Below, piece after piece: positions 1 through 7,950 of a stretch of 64,000 nucleotides of DNA. The translations under genes were made by a program, and so were the position numbers. The notes beneath the pieces are model-generated. The model saw only the letters and a program-made list of their open reading frames with translations, ran no database searches and was not told where the DNA came from. The stretch is from NCBI RefSeq assembly GCF_003966695.1, contig NZ_AP018827.1, forward strand, positions 2,336,501-2,400,500, in the 5' to 3' direction. Source of the DNA: Asticcacaulis excentricus. GTDB lineage: Bacteria > Pseudomonadota > Alphaproteobacteria > Caulobacterales > Caulobacteraceae. Each line of letters opens with the position of its first letter. The first letter of the stretch is position 1.

Positions 1-158
1 TGCATTCGATGGCGTGGCGCGGTTCAAAATCGTTGAGCCTGTTCTGGCTGCGTCTGCCGCTGGCCTCCGACGGGGTCAATGTCGATATGATTCTGGGCCA
101 TGATGCCCTGATCGGACAGCCGGAACTGACCGGCCCCAGCGGCATCCGCGCCGCCTGA
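1..158 (+). CDS. C-terminal end of a PAS-domain protein (partial)
   Basis: Only the last 51 codons are in the window; the reading frame starts at base 3 and ends with TGA at 156-158. The visible peptide contains the stretch RLPLASDGVNVDMILG. This resembles the C-terminal end of the alphaproteobacterial PAS family known as PAS_5, in which a 'LPLS-DG-VDMILG' strand closes the fold. Such proteins are usually short cytoplasmic sensory or regulatory proteins with no catalytic domain. The N-terminal part is missing, so ligand and partner cannot be judged. The family call rests on one short motif and is tentative. Confidence 0.5.
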   Translation, partial: HSMAWRGSKSLSLFWLRLPLASDGVNVDMILGHDALIGQPELTGPSGIRAA

Positions 159-382
159 TTTTTTTGTCATCGCGATTTTTGTTTTGGCACAGGGGACGAA
201 TCGCCTCTGCGCGCGGGGGTTTTGCTGTCGTCATTTGGCCATCTATCCCCCTACTTAAGAGCGAAAAATAGGCTTAATTGCCCATATTTTCACTTGAAAT
301 AGGAAAACTATCCTCTCAATATCCACCTCGCTTAACATGAGAACAAATTGGCAACATTTGAGTCTCGTGAAAGGGGATCGGT

Positions 383-760
383 ATGAAACGGAGGGTGCAG
401 ACAGAGGCGGAAATCGCCGCCGAGGCGCAGGCGGACCTGACACAGGCCGACTATGTGATGGGGCTAGTGTCGGTGGTGACCGGCGTGCCGCTCAGTGATA
501 TCCGCGCCATGGACCGCAAGGATGCGCGCACATCGCGGGCCCGGCAGTTGTGCATGTATCTGATCTCGGTGGCCTGGCAATGGCCGCTCTATCGCATTGG
601 CGCGGCTTTTGGCCGTGACCGCACGACGGTCGGCCACGCCTGCCGCCGCATCGAGGATTTGCGCGACAACCGCCTGTGGGACGAGCAGATCGAGCGGCTG
701 GAGGCCTGTCTGCTGGACATGCCCTCCGGTCTGGCCCTGCCGCGTCGGAGGGCCGCCTGA
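383..760 (+). CDS. Stand-alone DnaA domain IV (DNA-binding) protein
   Basis: A 125-residue protein whose centre (about residues 45-95) matches the DnaA C-terminal DNA-binding domain: a basic 'R-x-x-ARQL-x-MYL' helix, then IGAAFGRDRTTVGHACRRIE, which is the DnaA signature helix-turn-helix. The AAA+ ATPase domain of DnaA is absent, so it cannot act as an initiator by itself. From the fold I infer that it binds DnaA-box-like DNA as a regulator. Start ATG 383 follows AAAGGGG at a good distance. The stop overlaps the start of the next gene (TGATG), so the pair is translationally coupled. Small domain IV proteins of this kind occur in Caulobacterales, but I do not know an assigned role. Confidence 0.75.
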   Translation: MKRRVQTEAEIAAEAQADLTQADYVMGLVSVVTGVPLSDIRAMDRKDARTSRARQLCMYLISVAWQWPLYRIGAAFGRDRTTVGHACRRIEDLRDNRLWDEQIERLEACLLDMPSGLALPRRRAA

Positions 761-1317
761 TGCGCGGTACGCCCGAAGCCCTGCGCGAGCGGCTGAAAGC
801 GCCGGGGGCGCACCTGAAACCCGTGGCGAGCGGTTACGAGCTGCGCCTGACCGCGGACGGGCGAAGGCGCGCCGTGGACCGGCTGAGTGCCGCCGACCTG
901 CGCGCTGTTCAGGCGCTGGGGCCGCTGACCCGCCATGCCGACGGGCGGCTGAGCCTGATGCCACCGCCGGATGATCTCAGCGGCCTGATCCGCGAGGGCT
1001 ATTTTAACCGCCTTCAGTTGCTGGCGCTGGATCAGTGGCGACGCGACCACTCCACGGCCTATGCCGCTGATCGCCTGACCCAGGACTGGAGCCGCTTTGG
1101 CGGCGGAGGGCGTTCTACCGCGGCCAGTGACCTGCCGCTCTATCGTCTTCAGGCGCGTCGGCGCTGCGAAGAGGCGGCTGCTGTGCTGGGTGATCTGGCC
1201 GGGCCGGCGCGTCGGGTGGGGCTGGAAGACTGGCCTTTGTCGCGGGCGGCCTGTGCGCCCGAAGCCTTGACGGAGGCCTTTACTCGCCTGTCTGGTTATT
1301 ATCGTATCGGCGGTTAA
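760..1317 (+). CDS. DUF6456-like protein
   Basis: A 185-residue basic protein starting at ATG 760, which overlaps the stop of the DnaA-domain gene by one base. An upstream in-frame start at 676 would lie inside the previous gene and is not used. The C-terminal half contains a Trp-rich RRRCEEAAAVLG-type helix and ends in an aromatic 'LSGYYRIGG'. This resembles the alphaproteobacterial DUF6456 family, often predicted to bind DNA. No catalytic motif is visible. Coupling to a DnaA domain IV protein suggests a shared regulatory job, but that is inference. Confidence 0.55.
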   Translation: MRGTPEALRERLKAPGAHLKPVASGYELRLTADGRRRAVDRLSAADLRAVQALGPLTRHADGRLSLMPPPDDLSGLIREGYFNRLQLLALDQWRRDHSTAYAADRLTQDWSRFGGGGRSTAASDLPLYRLQARRRCEEAAAVLGDLAGPARRVGLEDWPLSRAACAPEALTEAFTRLSGYYRIGG

Positions 1318-1459
1318 CCCAGTCATGTCCCGCTATGAAACGAAAATACCGAAAACTATAGCATGGATAATACACTGTTAACAAAAACCGCGGTTACCCG
1401 GTTGACCTTCGTAAGTCCTGCGCAGAGGATATATCCACAGTTCGGGAAAAGGACACATT

Positions 1460-1831
1460 ATGTCTGAAGACAAGGCCACCCCCACCACGGTGACTCCGCT
1501 TAAAAATCCGCCGCGTAACACGCTGGACAAGCCGCTGCGCCATGTGGTGTCGAACGAAGAACTGGACGCCTTGTGCGAAGTGCGGCGCGAATACGTGACC
1601 GAGTATGTGTGGGGCGCGGTCGGTGTGGCCATCGGCACCTTGCCCGGTACGGTGGCCCTGTTGTACGGCTATCTGACCTCTGGCACTGCCTATGGCTTCC
1701 GCCCGGAAGGGCTCATTCAGTTCGGCCTGTTCTGCGCCGCCCTGTCGGTCATCGGCAGCATGGGCATGATCGCGCAGCGCCGCGCTCGTCGCCTGCGCGA
1801 TATCGAAGCCGATATCCGTATGCGGGCCTGA
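1460..1831 (+). CDS. Hypothetical two-helix membrane protein
   Basis: A 123-residue protein with a hydrophilic N-terminus (about 45 residues), two hydrophobic segments (about residues 50-73 and 87-107) and a short, very basic C-terminus (QRRARRLRDIEADIR). The positive-inside pattern puts both ends in the cytoplasm. I recognise no family. The start is supported by GGGAAAAGG a few bases upstream. It is preceded by a 140-base AT-rich gap containing a DnaA-box-like 9-mer with one mismatch at about 1431-1439, too weak to call. Its neighbours do not point to a function. Confidence 0.6.
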   Translation: MSEDKATPTTVTPLKNPPRNTLDKPLRHVVSNEELDALCEVRREYVTEYVWGAVGVAIGTLPGTVALLYGYLTSGTAYGFRPEGLIQFGLFCAALSVIGSMGMIAQRRARRLRDIEADIRMRA

Positions 1832-1846
1832 CCCTTTTCAGACGGA

Positions 1847-2260
1847 TCAGGCCGCCGCCTGTTTCAGGCGTTCGACCATCGAGATCAGGCCATTGGTGCG
1901 CTGTGACGACAGCGCCTCATCCAGCCCCAGACGGGTCAGGGTGTCGCGGATTGAAAAGTCGCGTACCTCGGCGCGCGGCAGGCCGTTTAGCAGCCGCACC
2001 AGAATGGCGATCAGCCCCTTGACGATATGGGCATCGGAATCGCCGCGAAAGCGCAAAATCCCGTCCCCGGCCTCATCCATCATCAGCCACACCTGTGAGG
2101 CGCAACCGCGCACGCGCGTCACCTCGTTGCGCTCGGCCTCGCTGAGCGGAGCGAGCGTCTTCCCCAGGTCGATAATATAGCGATAGCGGTCTTCCCAGTC
2201 GTCGAAGAGGTCGAATTCTTCGAGCAGGTCGCTCAGGCGGGCGTCGAATGTATCGGTCAT
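1847..2260 (-). CDS. sufE: SufE-family cysteine desulfuration protein
   Basis: A 137-residue cytoplasmic SufE. In this family a conserved Cys accepts a persulfide from the cysteine desulfurase SufS and passes it to Fe-S cluster assembly. The Cys is C53 within 'RGCASQVW', the SufE signature, and the rest of the fold ('LAPLSEAERNEVTRVRGC', 'ADAHIVKGLIAILVRLLNG') fits well. I chose ATG 2260 (MTDTF); an earlier in-frame ATG at 2296 adds 12 residues absent from the family. There is no suf operon next to it, so it acts in trans with genes elsewhere. Confidence 0.9.
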   Translation of the reverse strand: MTDTFDARLSDLLEEFDLFDDWEDRYRYIIDLGKTLAPLSEAERNEVTRVRGCASQVWLMMDEAGDGILRFRGDSDAHIVKGLIAILVRLLNGLPRAEVRDFSIRDTLTRLGLDEALSSQRTNGLISMVERLKQAAA

Positions 2261-2305
2261 GGGGTGGCTATAGCGCGTTAACCGGTTGGGTTTCAAACCG
2301 AAAAC

Positions 2306-3049
2306 TCAGCGTCGCTTCAGTCGCACCGTGGCTTTCAGGCCGTTGCGTGGGTCCGATTGCACCGAAAAGCCGCCGCCCATCGCCTCTGAGGCCAGTTTGA
2401 CGATCGACCAGCCGAGCCCCGCCCCTTCGCGGCTGCGGTTGTAGTCGCTGGCCCCCTGTTCGAACGGCCGCATCAGGCGCGGAATATCGGCGGGGTCGGG
2501 CGCCTTGCCCGGATTGAAGACGGCGATATCGACAAACTCGCCATCCGGACGCGCGGTGATTTCGACATCGCGGCCTTCGGGCGTGAAGTCGATGGCATTG
2601 CCGATCAGGTGATCGAGACACAGGCCAAGGCCACGCGGATCAAAGCGCGCGCTCAGTTCAGCATCGGTCAGGCCGGGCAGGATATTGACGCCGCGGGCCC
2701 TGGCGCAGGCCGCGTGACGGCGCGCCGCGTCATGGATATGCGGCGGCAGGGTTTCGATCTCCGGACGCAGCAGGTTGGGCTCGCTTTCCAGCCGCACCAG
2801 CTCCAGCACGTCATTGAACAGGCTGAGCAATTTCTTGCCGCTGTCGCGGATAATCCCGGCATATTCCGTATATTGCGGCGCGCCCAGAGGCCCGTAAAGC
2901 TCGTGCGTCAGCACCTCGGCAAAGCCGATGATCGAGTTGAGCGGGGTGCGCAGTTCGTGGCTGACCATGCGCATAAAGGCACGCTTGCCGAAGTCGCTCT
3001 CCGGCGGGGGGCAGGCAGACGGGGTAAGGGCCGCCGGTTGTTTGTCCAT
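2306..3049 (-). CDS. Soluble DivJ/PleC-like histidine kinase with a degenerate ATP-binding site
   Basis: A 247-residue protein with no membrane segment and almost no sensory region. The HisKA box is SHELRTPLNSIIGFAEV with H31, and its following sequence (GPLGAPQYTEYAGIIRDSG) resembles that of the neighbouring divergent kinase and of the DivJ/PleC/PdhS group. The HATPase domain keeps the N box (LDHLIGNAIDFTPEG) and G2 box (GAGLGWSIVKLA). The G1 box, normally DxGxG, reads FNPGKAP, so the Asp that contacts adenine is lost. It may therefore be a weak kinase, a phosphatase or a pseudokinase. ATG 3064 is an alternative start. Confidence 0.75.
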   Translation of the reverse strand: MDKQPAALTPSACPPPESDFGKRAFMRMVSHELRTPLNSIIGFAEVLTHELYGPLGAPQYTEYAGIIRDSGKKLLSLFNDVLELVRLESEPNLLRPEIETLPPHIHDAARRHAACARARGVNILPGLTDAELSARFDPRGLGLCLDHLIGNAIDFTPEGRDVEITARPDGEFVDIAVFNPGKAPDPADIPRLMRPFEQGASDYNRSREGAGLGWSIVKLASEAMGGGFSVQSDPRNGLKATVRLKRR

Positions 3050-3198
3050 AAGCGTGCGCCGCAACAGGAAGGAGAGGAATGAAACTTTGGGCTGAATCGT
3101 ACAGTTAACGTCTTAAGCAGAGGTTTCCGGGGCGAAAGACGACTTTTCTTTGGTCTTTTCTCGCTTGGCGGGGGATAGCCTTTCTCTTTTGGCGGCAG

Positions 3199-5031
3199 TT
3201 GGTTAGGATGGCACACGTATCCGTGAGTAAAAACGTGCCGCTGAAATCCTATCTTCAGGAACTGAGATCACCCACCGGGGCCATGGCCACGCCGCGCAGT
3301 CGCGTGCGGCTGGGGGTCATTGCGTGGCACCTCGGCTGGTCGGCGGTCAGTCTGGCCTCGATGATCTATCTGATCTTCCTGCCGGCCTCGGTCAATGTAT
3401 TGGCGGCGCTGGCGGCGGCGGCCTTGCCGGGTGTGTGCAGCGTCTTCCTGCTCAGCCGGGATGATTTTCGTACGCGGCAGATGCTCGTCTGGGTGTGGGC
3501 CCTGGCCTGTCTGGCGGCGCTGGGGCTTTCGGGTGGGGTACTGGGGCCGCTGGCGCCGTGGGTGGCCGCGCCGATGGCGGCGGCTGTAGCGCTCAATCAG
3601 CGGCGGCTGATCCTGCTGGGGGCCGCCCTGTCGGTGGCGGTGACCCTGTTTGCCATCCTGTTTTCACTGATGCGTCTGTTCCCCCTGCCGGATATTGTCG
3701 AAAGTTTCTGGCTGTCTTCGGTGGCGGTGATCACGCTGGTGACGGGGCTCGGCCTGTCGCTTTTGCCGGCGCTGCGCGTGCGTACCGAGGCGGTGCGCGG
3801 CGTCGAACACGACCGCACGCGCTTTCTGACGCTCCTCAGCGAACAGCCGCACCTGATCATCAGCGTCGATGGGGAGGGGCGTCTTCTGTCGGCCTATGGC
3901 GAGACGCCGCCGGGGCTCGATATGGCGCTTCTGATGAAGCACGGCCTGATCACCTGCGCCCACGTCCCGCACCGTCTGGGCCTGATGCAGGCGCTGGAGG
4001 CGGCGCAGGAGACGGGCCGCGCCGAAGCGGGCTTCATGCCGCACGCCGCGCTGGATCACTTCATCCGCCTTAGCCTGCGGCGCGGGGCGGATGGCAAGCT
4101 CTACGGCGTCCTGTCCGACGCCTCACTGCAACACGCGCGCGAGGACGAGCTGGAAACGGCGCGTCAGGAAGCGCAGGCGCTCAATGAGGGCAAGTCGCGG
4201 TTTCTGGCCGGAATGAGCCACGAACTGCGCACGCCGCTCAACGCTGTCATCGGCTTTTCCGACATCATGCGTCAGCAGATGTTCGGCCCCCTGACCGGCA
4301 AATACGCCGAATATTCGCAACTGATCTGGGAGTCGGGTCAGCACGTGCTCGATCTGGTCAACGACGTGCTCGACATGTCGAAGATCGAGGCCAGCCGTTA
4401 TGAGCTGTCGCTGGAACGCTTCGATGCGCGCGAACCCGTATCGGCGGCGCTGCGCCTGATACTGGCCACGGCGCACGAAAAGGGTGTGACGGTGAAGTCG
4501 GTCCTGCCGTCGACGCCGCTGGAGGTTACGGCCGACAAGCGCGCCATCAAGCAAATGTGCCTCAACCTGTTGTCCAATGCCGTGAAGTTCACGCCGCAGG
4601 GCGGCACGGTTACCCTGATGCTCAGCGAAACCGGTCAGGACAGTATCGACATCCAGATTACCGACACCGGCGTCGGCATCGCGCCCGAAGACCTCAAGCG
4701 GCTGGGCAAGCCCTATGAGCAATCCGGGCCGATGGAACAGCGGGCTATGGGGACGGGGCTGGGCCTGTCGCTGGTGCAGGCGCTGGCGGGGCTGCACCGC
4801 GGGCGCATGACGATCGAAAGCGAGCTGGGCGTGGGGACGAGCGTCAGCCTGCTGCTGCCGGTGGCGGTCAATTCCGATCAGCCGGAACTGCCGCTCAGCC
4901 CGCCCGGTGCGCCGGACACTGACACGCTGGTGGCCCTTTCGACGGAAACGCCCAAGCCGCTGGAAGACCGGCTCTATACGCCGCCCGACCTGACCGGCAG
5001 AGACTTTGTGATCCGTCCCTCCAAGTCGTAA
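3199..5031 (+). CDS. divJ: DivJ-like membrane histidine kinase
   Basis: A 610-residue kinase. Residues about 38-195 form six or so hydrophobic segments with short loops. A degenerate PAS-like stretch follows (about 205-310), then a short coiled region, HisKA with H341 in SHELRTPLNAVIGFSDIM, and a complete HATPase: N box LLSNAVKFTPQG, G1 TDTGVGI, G2 GTGLGLSL. Caulobacter DivJ has the same layout, about 600 residues, and its phosphorylated His at position 338. DivJ phosphorylates DivK and PleD at the stalked pole, so this protein probably controls the CtrA pathway here. The Pro-rich tail after the kinase core is variable. I am sure of the family and less sure of orthology. Confidence 0.7.
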   Translation: MVRMAHVSVSKNVPLKSYLQELRSPTGAMATPRSRVRLGVIAWHLGWSAVSLASMIYLIFLPASVNVLAALAAAALPGVCSVFLLSRDDFRTRQMLVWVWALACLAALGLSGGVLGPLAPWVAAPMAAAVALNQRRLILLGAALSVAVTLFAILFSLMRLFPLPDIVESFWLSSVAVITLVTGLGLSLLPALRVRTEAVRGVEHDRTRFLTLLSEQPHLIISVDGEGRLLSAYGETPPGLDMALLMKHGLITCAHVPHRLGLMQALEAAQETGRAEAGFMPHAALDHFIRLSLRRGADGKLYGVLSDASLQHAREDELETARQEAQALNEGKSRFLAGMSHELRTPLNAVIGFSDIMRQQMFGPLTGKYAEYSQLIWESGQHVLDLVNDVLDMSKIEASRYELSLERFDAREPVSAALRLILATAHEKGVTVKSVLPSTPLEVTADKRAIKQMCLNLLSNAVKFTPQGGTVTLMLSETGQDSIDIQITDTGVGIAPEDLKRLGKPYEQSGPMEQRAMGTGLGLSLVQALAGLHRGRMTIESELGVGTSVSLLLPVAVNSDQPELPLSPPGAPDTDTLVALSTETPKPLEDRLYTPPDLTGRDFVIRPSKS

Positions 5032-5034
5032 CCT

Positions 5035-5973
5035 CTACTTCACCCCATACGGTGAGGGCAGGGTGGCGAAGACCAGACCCGGCACGAAATCCCCGGCTTC
5101 GAAGCGCGCATATTGCGTGCCGCTGTTGAAGTCGAAGGCCACCACAATGTCTTCGCGCGGGTCGAGCTTGCCGATGGCAACCGTGGCGCTCATCGGAAAA
5201 TCAAAGCGCAGGGTGTCGCGTTTTTCGGCGTGACCGGCGAATTTTCCATCGACCGTGAACCCGGCCAGATTGACGCGCGGCGCGTTCTTCAGCGCGATCT
5301 GCGTGTTGCGACGGCCGGAGGCGCTAAAGCTCAGGTCAAACGGGCTCATGCCTTTCGGCATCTGCGCTGACACGGCCAGAGGGTCACGGTTGATCAGACC
5401 GGAACGGCGGGCCGGATCGCGCACGATCAGCCGCGCCGCATAGGGCGTCTCGCCTTTGAATTGGGCCATCACACTGAGAGTCTGGCCCTTAAGCGTGCCA
5501 TAGAGGCCAAAGCCCATGGCGACGTCGCCGGTCTGCTGATACTGCACCAGACGCCATTTCGACAGGTTCTGTTCGGTGCGATCAGCCAGCCATTCGCTGC
5601 GCATACCACGCAGCGTCAGGCGGTTTTGCGCCACAAAGCCGCGATAGGCGCCGCGCAGGGTTTCGACCTCCTGCACCAGCGCCGGGTTGCGGCAATCGGC
5701 GCGAGCGGCGGCGGCGCGGGCGTGGTCGATCGTGGCATAGACGGTGGCCGGGGCGACGCCGTGATTGAGCGCGGCATTGCGGTTTTGCAGCAGCCCGGCC
5801 TTCAGCGCCAGCAGGGTGGGGCCGTCGAACCAGTTACAGCGCGCATTGGCGCTGCTGATGAACTGACGACGGGTCAGGGTCTCCAGAGACACGGGCTCAG
5901 CGGTCGCCGCGGTGGCGGTCATCATCAGAGCCAGGGCCGAGGCCAGTATTTTGCAGCGCTTCACGTTCGACAT
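5035..5973 (-). CDS. Hypothetical secreted protein
   Basis: A 312-residue protein with a clear Sec signal peptide (basic MSNVKRCK, hydrophobic core, cleavage near ATAATAEP). It is therefore periplasmic, or outer-membrane associated if other signals exist. The mature part has an Ala/Arg-rich helical first half with two Cys (about residues 47 and 98) and a beta-rich second half. I recognise no family or catalytic motif. It converges with the divJ-like gene, with only three bases between the stops, and is divergent from the DUF1491 gene. Confidence 0.7.
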   Translation of the reverse strand: MSNVKRCKILASALALMMTATAATAEPVSLETLTRRQFISSANARCNWFDGPTLLALKAGLLQNRNAALNHGVAPATVYATIDHARAAAARADCRNPALVQEVETLRGAYRGFVAQNRLTLRGMRSEWLADRTEQNLSKWRLVQYQQTGDVAMGFGLYGTLKGQTLSVMAQFKGETPYAARLIVRDPARRSGLINRDPLAVSAQMPKGMSPFDLSFSASGRRNTQIALKNAPRVNLAGFTVDGKFAGHAEKRDTLRFDFPMSATVAIGKLDPREDIVVAFDFNSGTQYARFEAGDFVPGLVFATLPSPYGVK

Positions 5974-6036
5974 CCCTTCGCAGGCCGACTATAGACGAAC
6001 GTGTTTAAGTCCCGGTGAGCAAACAGGGTAAACCGC

Positions 6037-6366
6037 ATGTTACTGCCGACCGACCTTTGGGTATCGGCCCTGATCCGGCGCGCCGAGCAGGGCGGGGCCT
6101 TTGCCTATGTGCTGAAAAAAGGCGATGCGCGCGCCGGTGCGGTGATCCTCAAAATCACCCACCTGCGCGAACGCGAAACCTTCATCCTGCGTCAGGTCAC
6201 GGCCGGGGACGAGGTGAAGTGGATGAAGCCCATCACCTCACACGATCCTGAGGCCATTGAGTCCTACATAGAGCGCGAGCGCCGCTTCGACTCCGACCTG
6301 TGGGTCGTCGAAATTGAGGATACCGAGGGGCGGCATTTCCTCACCGAGTCAATTCAGCTTTTGTAA
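6037..6366 (+). CDS. DUF1491-family protein
   Basis: A 109-residue cytoplasmic protein matching the alphaproteobacterial DUF1491 family in length and motifs. It opens with 'LPTDLWVSALIRRAEQGGAFAYVLKKGD', keeps the 'GAVILKI' strand and ends with 'RFDSDLWVVEIEDTEGRHFL'. Function is unknown in the family. It stands alone between a secreted protein and a dispersed repeat. The start is ATG 6037; the overlapping frame from 6015 is a shadow. Confidence 0.85.
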   Translation: MLLPTDLWVSALIRRAEQGGAFAYVLKKGDARAGAVILKITHLRERETFILRQVTAGDEVKWMKPITSHDPEAIESYIERERRFDSDLWVVEIEDTEGRHFLTESIQLL

Positions 6367-6419
6367 ACCCTGTTCCTAAACGGGATTTCAAACCCTCTGT
6401 GTCAGGATGATCACCCTGA

Positions 6420-6463
6420 GCGATGTGCGGAAAAGTGTCAGCGGTTTTCCGCGTCAACATCGC
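6420..6463. repeat. 44-bp palindromic repeat, copy 1
   Basis: GCGATGT at the left end pairs with ACATCGC at the right end, enclosing an inner hairpin GCGGAAAA / TTTTCCGC. A second copy of the same length and design lies at 17664-17707. It occupies the gap between the DUF1491 gene and the gene at 6490. From memory, elements beginning GAGCGATGTGCGGAAAA are common between genes in alphaproteobacteria. It may act as a terminator-like or REP-like unit. Confidence 0.75.
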
Positions 6464-6489
6464 GACAGAAATAAAAGTAGTTCATAAAG

Positions 6490-6879
6490 GTGATCGCCTT
6501 GCATTTTCTCCTCAACGATGTCGTCTTCGATCTTGACCCCTCGCGCATGATGCATCCGCTGGATGCGCAGCGCTTCGAGGCGCTGTCGATCGACTACATC
6601 GCCCAACTGGGTAAGGAGATGTTTGCCGAAAACCCGCAGGCCCATCGCTTCAATCCGGAACGCGCCCGCCGTCTGTGCTATCTGCTGCATCTCAAAATGC
6701 CGCACGTCAACGCAGCGCAGTTCCTGGACCGCGGGGGGCGCGGTCAGGCCGCCGACGTGCTGGCCGATTTCAAGGCGCTCAATGAAATGGCGCTGGGCAT
6801 GATGTATCAGCAGCAGGTCATCGGACAACTGGATGCGGCGAAGGTGGATGGGGCCGTCTGGCACCGCCACGCCGCGTAA
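6490..6879 (+). CDS. Hypothetical protein
   Basis: A 129-residue, mostly helical soluble protein that begins with GTG at 6490 (TTG at 6499 is also possible). The sequence has 'FDLDPSRMMHPLDAQRF' near the N-terminus and a helical 'RARRLCYLLHLKMPHVNAAQFL' in the middle; I recognise no family. Codon use is typical of the window and the frame is clean, which is why I keep it. It is followed, 78 bases later, by copy 1 of the three-hairpin repeat in the same orientation. Confidence 0.55.
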   Translation: MIALHFLLNDVVFDLDPSRMMHPLDAQRFEALSIDYIAQLGKEMFAENPQAHRFNPERARRLCYLLHLKMPHVNAAQFLDRGGRGQAADVLADFKALNEMALGMMYQQQVIGQLDAAKVDGAVWHRHAA

Positions 6880-6957
6880 AATACTGCCTTTTGGCAATCT
6901 GCGGCGTCGCCGTCGCTTGCAGGGGGCATCTCCTGCGTCAGGCGTTTGCGGCGTTTC

Positions 6958-7082
6958 ATACCAACGGCCGAAGATGCTGACCGCATCCGGTCGTTGAAGA
7001 AACGAGGATTTCTCATATGTGTCAGTGACATGAGAAATCCTCGAATGGAATACCAAGGGTCATTTTCAATGACCCTTGGTAT
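6958..7082 (+). repeat. 125-bp three-hairpin repeat, copy 1
   Basis: Three successive hairpins. A: CAACGGCC ... GGTCGTTG with an inner GATGC/GCATC (6962-6996). B: GGATTTCTCAT / ATGAGAAATCC. C: a 15-bp stem, ATACCAAGGGTCATT / AATGACCCTTGGTAT, with a TTC loop at the right end. Copies 2 (55661-55785) and 3 (61520-61644, minus strand) have the same length and layout. The stems vary by paired substitutions. No T-run follows, so it is not a simple terminator. It fills the gap between the gene ending at 6879 and the one starting at 7190; the rest of that gap holds nothing I can name. Confidence 0.85.
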
Positions 7083-7189
7083 CAGTAGGCCGATTTAAAG
7101 GGCTTGCCTTTCCGTTGCGGCAGGCGGTTACAATGCGACGCAACAGGGTTTAAATTGACCCTGACCAGCCTTTGCGCGATCCTTTGCCC

Positions 7190-7852
7190 ATGAACATTTC
7201 CCTGCCCCCCCTGCCGCACTATCCCACCCGTTGGGCGCGCCACGCCGATCTGATCGTGCACGTGACGGGGCTGGCCTTTGCCCTGTTCGGTGGCGGGGTG
7301 GCGCTGGGTCTGGCGGTGACGCAAGGCTTGCTGGGCATGGTGGCCGCCGTCATCATCTATGCGGTGGGCATGATCGCCATGCTGGCCTTTTCGACGGCCT
7401 ATAATTTCGCCAACCCGCGGTTTCAGCCGTTTCTGCGCCGCCTCGATCACGCGGGCATCTTCCTGATGATCGCCGCCAGCTATACGCCCTTCACCACGCA
7501 GGCCCTGAGCGGGCCGTGGGCCTGGGGCATGACGGCCGGCGTATGGACGCTGGCCGGGCTGGGCATATTGGGCAAGCTGTTCCTGCCCGGCGTGGGTAAG
7601 GGCGTGTGGGTGGCGCTTTATCTGATCCTCGGCTGGCTGGTGGTCATTGCGCTCAAACCGATGATCGCCGATGTACCGCCCGCCGCCATGATCCTGCTGG
7701 CCATCGGCGGGCTGGTCTATAGCGTCGGGGCCATCTTCTACATGATGAAGCGTCTGAAATTCCGTCGCGCCATCTGGCATGGCCATGTGATTACCGGGGC
7801 TGTCCTGCACTGGTGCGCGGTGCTGGTCGGTGTGGTGCTTGTCGGGCATTGA
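7190..7852 (+). CDS. Hemolysin III (PAQR/TrhA-like) family membrane protein
   Basis: A 220-residue protein with seven predicted membrane helices. The family markers are 'ADLIVHVTGLAFALFGGG', 'FSTAYNF', 'LRRLDHAGIFLMIAASYTPF' and a late 'HGHVITGAVLHWCAV'. The conserved Asp/His residues near the membrane match the PAQR metal site. Bacterial members affect membrane energetics or lipids, though most are poorly characterised. I chose ATG 7190 (MNISL) over an in-frame TTG at 7172. It has no operon partner. Confidence 0.85.
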   Translation: MNISLPPLPHYPTRWARHADLIVHVTGLAFALFGGGVALGLAVTQGLLGMVAAVIIYAVGMIAMLAFSTAYNFANPRFQPFLRRLDHAGIFLMIAASYTPFTTQALSGPWAWGMTAGVWTLAGLGILGKLFLPGVGKGVWVALYLILGWLVVIALKPMIADVPPAAMILLAIGGLVYSVGAIFYMMKRLKFRRAIWHGHVITGAVLHWCAVLVGVVLVGH

Positions 7853-7950
7853 TCGAGCTAGATTTGTACAGTTTAAAGTTGTTAATTTTGCATAACTGTG
7901 TAATTTGTTTCCCCGAGGGGTGAGGCAGTTCTCGCCCAAAGGGGGAAGTT

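Noticed and set aside
1431-1439. DnaA-box-like ATATCCACA
   Set aside because: One mismatch and no cluster of boxes; it may be chance.
3100-3120. TTAACGTCTTAAG between the divergent kinases as a CtrA site
   Set aside because: The spacing between TTAA boxes is four, not seven.
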